From contig NC_088318.1 of the NCBI RefSeq assembly GCF_910592395.1, positions 928,001 to 992,000 on the forward strand: a stretch of DNA of 64,000 bases, given 5' to 3'. The DNA is from Lineus longissimus (lineage: Eukaryota; Nemertea; Pilidiophora; Heteronemertea; Lineidae). Within the stretch, counting starts at the first letter, position 1. Each line of letters starts with the position of its first letter. Below are positions 58,746 through 64,000 of this stretch, piece after piece. The notes beneath the pieces are model-generated. The model had not been told where the DNA came from, searched no databases, and worked only from the letters and a program-made list of their open reading frames with translations. The translations under genes were made by a program, and so were the position numbers.

Positions 58746-61700
58746 CTAGTAGCTGTAGAAGGTGGGATCACGTTTCGATTTTGTGATCACCTTTCTCAGT
58801 TTGTTTCGGAGCTCGGAGACGGGCTGGTTGAACTGCCCGTAATGGCTAATGTTACCCTGAAAACAAGATTGTGTTGGTAATGAGAAAGGAGCCAAAATGA
58901 CATGCGAATACACCTTGAACAACACAATTTCTTAAGTTCAATTTCTTAAGTTTATAAAAGCCAAAACCTAAAACTGAAGCCAAATTACTGGCTCGTTGGA
59001 AATAGTAGAAAAAGTGACCTATCACGACAACGTGACGTCAATAATGTGAATCGACATTTATTTTCGTTTCGTGATCGTATAATTAACGTGCATCATCACA
59101 ATTAGACGTGTAGTGGCTAGTAGCCGTCCCAGATCGAAGGCATTCCAAACTCTGCCATTAAGTTTGCCAGTGAAATAGATGTAAATCAAATTTCAAAAAT
59201 TTTATTCACTGTAGAGCGATTAGCAAGAATTCCAATACTTAATTCGTGCAATCAAAAAAATTCAAGCAAAAAAATGTTAAAAAGCGGTCAACATCCAGTG
59301 TTAATACTTTGGACTTGATAAAAAAAGGGTAAAAACCACACCACTCTTTCTAATCTATTCATTAAAACAATTTATTTTAAAATTACTACACACTACGATA
59401 AAATCTACTGCGTACAGAAACGTTTCAGGTGAGAAGATATATTTCCATCTTAGCAGATCAATCAGATTGTATTTGCACTGCTTCGCTCACAACAGAGTTT
59501 GCCCTTCCGTGACTCTACATTTTATAATGACTTTACAACAAAACATGAGTTTTTAACTACATGTATCTTTTTAACAGTTGTCGACCGTCAACTCCACTTG
59601 TCGTTCAGAATCCAGTAGTTAGTAGGTGCGCAAAGCGATGAAATAGTAGCTCAGCGTCGACCGGAGTTTGACTACCGATGCGTCTACTCGTATATCAAAC
59701 ATGTTGAAGTCAAAAGAAAGACCTGGTATAGTGAATGTAAGTTCAGTTCTATTTGCCGGTTACGCCTATCGACCCCATGAATGATGCTAAGTAGGGTCAA
59801 TGTAAACAAGATTTGTCCTGATAACCATTGGATAACACAGTAGAACAATGTGGGCCTCGGTGCGAGCAGGCTTTGTTTGAAGACAACAGACCGTGTGCTG
59901 GGCGAGGCCTGTATTCTTTTAACTGCGAGGTTAGGGGGAATTGACGTATAGGTAACCGACAATATCAAAGGCTCCCCTACCATAAGAACAAACCCTTTAA
60001 AACGTTTCTGTACGCATCTCACGCATTTACCTTCAAAAACAGTTTTACGCGATTATGGGTGCATGTTGGTTCCCGCCGAATTTGACCGGGTCAATGACGG
60101 TGGTTTTGGCTGCCATCTTTACCACGTCAGCAAAGAATGAGCACATGAGTCACTGCCCTTGTCGAGTCAGGAGGGACCCAACTTGTCATAAATGGGTGGA
60201 CCTTCATATGAAAACAACCAACATTCAGTATAGATTGAGGAAGGTCCACCCAAAACACCTCTGTCGTTAAAGGTAATGCACTCCAGAGAAGCAAAGGATA
60301 AAAAGCATTATAGTTACTGCATTATAGCAAGGCTGAAAGGAAACGGTAATAGCATGAAGGTAAAGCTGAGATGAGTAATGGTCGGGAGGCCGATTTGTTA
60401 TATTCACACAAGGCATTAGCTGTGTTACACGGATGGGACACGATGGTCGGCAAAGCGATTTGGGACTTCAAGATAACTACCTGTTCAGTAGTAGGGCATG
60501 AGTTATACACTAGCAAAACTTTCACTAAAACAACGTGAATACTTTGCTTAAGCAACTCATCGGGTAAGCAATTGCTTGAATCAAAACCTCAGAGGATTCT
60601 GGCCGGGAAAACATTCAGATCTAAACACTTCTCTCCAATAAAGTCAGGACTATTGAATGTTTGTACCTAATGTTCGGTTCTTTGACAACAGGAGCGATTT
60701 TCCCGAATGCTCCGAGTATATCTTCACTGGGTCAGGGCTATTGGCACGACTTTCGCACTCATGAGGGTTCAACATCTTGACTTGATGAGGACACTAGTTG
60801 ATATCGAGCACTCGATTGCCTTGTGGCAGTAGGGACTTGGATGAGACGATGGGTGTGGTGCTGTAAACCGTCAACCCCGGGTCAAATCGATCATGGAATA
60901 CTTAACAAATGTTAAGATGCTGACGGCACAGAAAATTATTCAAAGTTGTCACCATATGACCACTGCCATTGCCTGCATCCCCATGCTTCATGAACAAGGC
61001 ACGCTAAAACTACCGTAAAGCTATGACCAACCTTAGTACGGACCTACCATCAACTTTTTTGGATGCTTACAAGCATCGCACCTACTTTCTGATTTGAGGT
61101 GCAAACTTTTTTTTTCCTCGCCAAATACTGACATTCTTGACAGTACATCGTTTTTTTACGAAATTCGGACTTATTAGGAAACTGTTGGATGAAGTCGGGG
61201 TTTTGCCGGATAAATCGGAAGAAAACGATCGAGGAACCGATAGCAGTCGTAAAGGTATTCTTTCAGTGCATGACAGAAGTTAGCATGAGTTGGCATTTCA
61301 GCATCTTAACCGAGAACGCCAATAGCTTTCCCGTCTCCATGTTCGATTTGAGCGGCACGGCCACGTCACGTCCACACTTACCAAGCTAAATGGATTAGTG
61401 ACCGACACACTTCCATACTCGTTATCCTCATGCAGTCGGGAACGGGGCAGGTAGTACACGACTCTTGGCTCACTTACCACAGAACGGGATCGACCTGCGC
61501 CGCTTAGGTTCACCGCGGGCCCATCAGAATACAAGGCTCTCCTATGGTACTTGTCAGGCTCGAGTTCTGGCATCCTGTAATTATAGAGTTTTGGTTGACG
61601 ATAGAAAAGTACGATGTGTTTCAGTGTAGAATGACCTATAAGTATGTCCATGATGAAATAAGTTCCAAGATGTACTTCATATTCTTCTTTCCGGGTGTTA

Positions 61701-62857
61701 ACACGAATCTATGTCCAACAGATTTTCAACAGCAATTCAGGAGCACGATTACTAAGACCTGGAGATCTTGATATAAAAAGAGACGTCCTTCGACATCCGA
61801 AGGTATTTGGAATGTTATCTATGTAGAACTAGTGCGTTTCTCACTCGACATAGTCATCAACATAGAATCCATTCGGGAACGCTTGTAGCCAGCATCTTCC
61901 CCAAATGCCAGTTGATCGCAAGTCCGTAACAGTGCTGTGTTGTCGAACGTGGTCCAACAGCAACGATTGGACATTCTAGTGTGGCTGGCGCGTTACCAGT
62001 AAAGAAACTTTTCTATCATCTAGTGCACCCACCTTGCTGCCAATTCATAGTACTTCTTTGCTACCTCATAATCGACTTCTTGGGATGGGCCCAAGTCCAG
62101 GGTAAGATACCTATCGATGAGCATTCTGTGGGTACCCATCCCACCCTTCACCTCGTTCATTTGGTCACGTACGCTCGAAAGGGACTTCATGGCTTTAGGA
62201 ATATCGTAATCGACCAAGGCATCGACTCGCCTCTGCAAGGGGAATGTACGCACACGGTGAACAAGGAGCCGTCATCAGAGGTATGATTGGCCATATCTGA
62301 CCTACCTAGTTGCCTCCCAAACCAGAGACTTTAGAACCCGAAACATGGATATAACTTTTTTTTAAACAAGGTATCTTCTTGTTATTGGACACAGTTTGGC
62401 GAGGCTAACCAATCCTTTGACAGAGCCTGCCAGTGAAAGTCGTAAAGATGTTCATGGCCAGGTGTATATCAACTCGTCAGCACCAATGCTCCTTTATTTC
62501 ATATGCCTTGTTTTTACAACCTGGAATTTTTCGTCTTACACTGAATAAACACAACCTTATGATAAATCTATCTGTTCACAGTGTAACATATTTGTCGATC
62601 AAACATAACTATTGATACCGGTATAGGAATGGATAGGTTCTTAGCAACATAGTGATCGAATTCGACGATCTCGTCAAAATATGATCGGGGTTAGCAAGAG
62701 GAAAAGGGTATCAAGCAAACTGCACATGTATCGAGTTGAAGGTCCATAGTCTTCACTAACTTCAGACGCCAGCATTACTTACGTTTGTCTCGTAATCAGG
62801 ACCCAATAAGTCGCCATATCTGCGTCTTGAAGCGTCCAAATAGTTTGTTTTCTCGGC
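58746..62857 (-). CDS. C-terminal part of an unrecognised gene (last four exons, 192 aa)
   Basis: Exons in transcript order are 62857-62783, 62232-62033, 61574-61382 and 58856-58746, with phases 0, 2 and 0 consistent. Donors are GTAAGT, GTGGGT and GTAAGT; acceptors are pyrimidine-rich (CCCCATAG, CCCCTTGCAG, AATTACAG, TTGTTTTCAG). The stop is TAG at 58748-58746. The protein is polar, tyrosine- and arginine-rich, with no membrane helix. Recognisable pieces are LDASRRRYGDLLGPDYETN, VDYDIPKAMKSLSSVRDQM, DYEVAKKYYELAA, YHRRALYSDGPAVNLSG and the C-terminal VSELRNKLRKVITKSKRDP then TFYSY. The third exon has a second good in-phase donor 96 nt earlier (see findings). The 5' part lies beyond the right edge. 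I do not recognise the family; an intracellular scaffold or cytoplasmic tail is a guess. Confidence 0.75.
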
Positions 62858-63959
62858 CTATGGGGCAAAGCAATCGGACACAGTTGTTATCAGTGAGGAT
62901 GACACCACACAACGCAGGACAATATCACACATAAAGAACGAAAAGAGAGAGGAAAACAAGTGAAAGAATTGGTAGAGGACAAGGCTTTCCAGTGCGAGGT
63001 TTTTCCTCTGAATACCAGGCGTAGCAAAGGATAATGTGTGCCTTTTTTCAATGGATTGAAATCAAGTTCAAAAACTTCCACATCAGATACGAAAAGAGAC
63101 TGACGATATTCGAGGCAACATTTTGATTGTTCTTGAGCGAGGATGGACTTGTCAACCTCCACCAGAAAGAAATGTGCAAAAAGAGAATAGTAAGAAATAT
63201 TGACACAAGTGCAGAAAGAGATGTATGCAATGCATAAGTCATTAACGGAATCTGACTTTTGTGTTGTGCATACGTCCCTTGGAAAGCTGTGCTTGTAAAG
63301 ATAGGAAGATAGGTATGAAGTATGTAGAAAAGATAAATAATAAAAAAATGAATTGATATATCAATATTTAAGGAACATTGAATAAAGTTACAATAACGCG
63401 AAGACTCTTTACAATTCAATACAGAATTTGCACAGATTAGCAATGTGTACTACTTATCTAAGGTGAAGTATTCGAATCATGATTTAAAATCTTACGCAAG
63501 GAACTATAGTATTGTTCAGTTATCAAGCTACATGTACTTTGTTGTCTTTTGATTTAACTGTACCAGGCAAAAACATGTTATTGAGAGTAAAAAATCAAAA
63601 CAAAACTGACATATTCTGTTATTTCATTTAAATATTAAATTTAAATCAACATCGTCTAAGTATACTATACTCTACTAGAACAATAAACATGAACCACATT
63701 TAGCAAAGGTCTTCAACGAAGAAGCTACAAATGCAACTCAATTTTGTTTTCCAACGATACCATGCAGAAGGAATAAATATTTAACTTTTCAGCTCCCTTT
63801 TTCTTTTAATCAACATCTGCATGCAGGTAGCCCATCATCTGTCATTGAGATTCCCTTCTTTTCTGTGTTGGTTTACTTTATTTTGTTCTACCACCGGCAA
63901 AGTGTCATCTGTGATCAAAAGTCCTATCCTCATTTTAGTTTATGATTCTACATACTTAC
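62858..63959. other. intron space of the minus-strand gene
   Basis: At least one more exon is expected here, because the candidate exon at the window edge ends in phase 2 while 62857 begins in phase 0. Open minus-strand frames at 62890-63162 and 63048-63443 lack good splice sites. Confidence 0.3.
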
Positions 63960-64000
63960 TTTAGAGAGAAAGCTATAGGGAAAGGAGCTTCAGTTGGAAC
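63960..64000 (-). CDS. possible partial upstream exon at the window edge
   Basis: Open in a single minus-strand frame (PTEAPFPIAFSL) and ends at a consensus GTAAGTATG donor in phase 2. Too short to judge alone. Confidence 0.25.

Overview
This is metazoan nuclear DNA. It is AT-rich, with split genes, GT-AG introns (several only 60-160 nt), short interspersed palindromic elements, many minisatellites and tRNA-derived fragments. No operons, ribosome-binding sites, CRISPR arrays or phage genes are visible. A neuropeptide-type GPCR, frequent 'acatgta' and 'taggcct' words and many small non-autonomous elements suggest a marine invertebrate, perhaps a lophotrochozoan; the lineage is inference. I had no similarity search, so gene models come from reading frames, splice sites and intron phase.

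Layout. (1) 2.7-6.7 kb, + strand: a decayed fragment of a rhodopsin-class GPCR, then an intact two-exon relative (5315-6516) of the FMRFamide-receptor-like type. (2) 8.1-13.5 kb, possibly to 15.6 kb, - strand: the 3' part of a multi-exon polytopic membrane protein. Its last three exons and poly(A) signal are well supported; upstream exons are progressively less certain. (3) 15.7-42 kb: mostly non-coding, with tandem arrays (16.7, 22.4, 24.2, 36.4, 39.0 kb), palindromes (28.7, 39.25 kb), MITE copies and a few short coding-looking segments (19.4-19.8, 29.3, 38.5-38.8, 40.2-40.8 kb). (4) 42.4-51.3 kb, + strand: a complete five-exon gene for a secreted, probably GPI-anchored 239-residue protein with 12 cysteines, three per exon, and a 6.6-kb first intron. 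(5) 52.5-55.7 kb: mobile elements, including a 957-bp element with 284-bp terminal inverted repeats that look identical. (6) 56.1-57.0 kb: uncertain + strand coding segments. (7) 58.7-62.9 kb, - strand: the last four exons of an unrecognised gene whose 5' end lies beyond the window.

The genes do not form an evident pathway. The GPCR, the polytopic protein and the GPI protein are all cell-surface molecules, but nothing in the sequence links them. The most notable items are the 12-cysteine protein with one cysteine triplet per exon, the intact long-TIR element with a target-site duplication, the polytopic minus-strand gene, and the paired beta-rich open frames at 40.2-40.8 kb.
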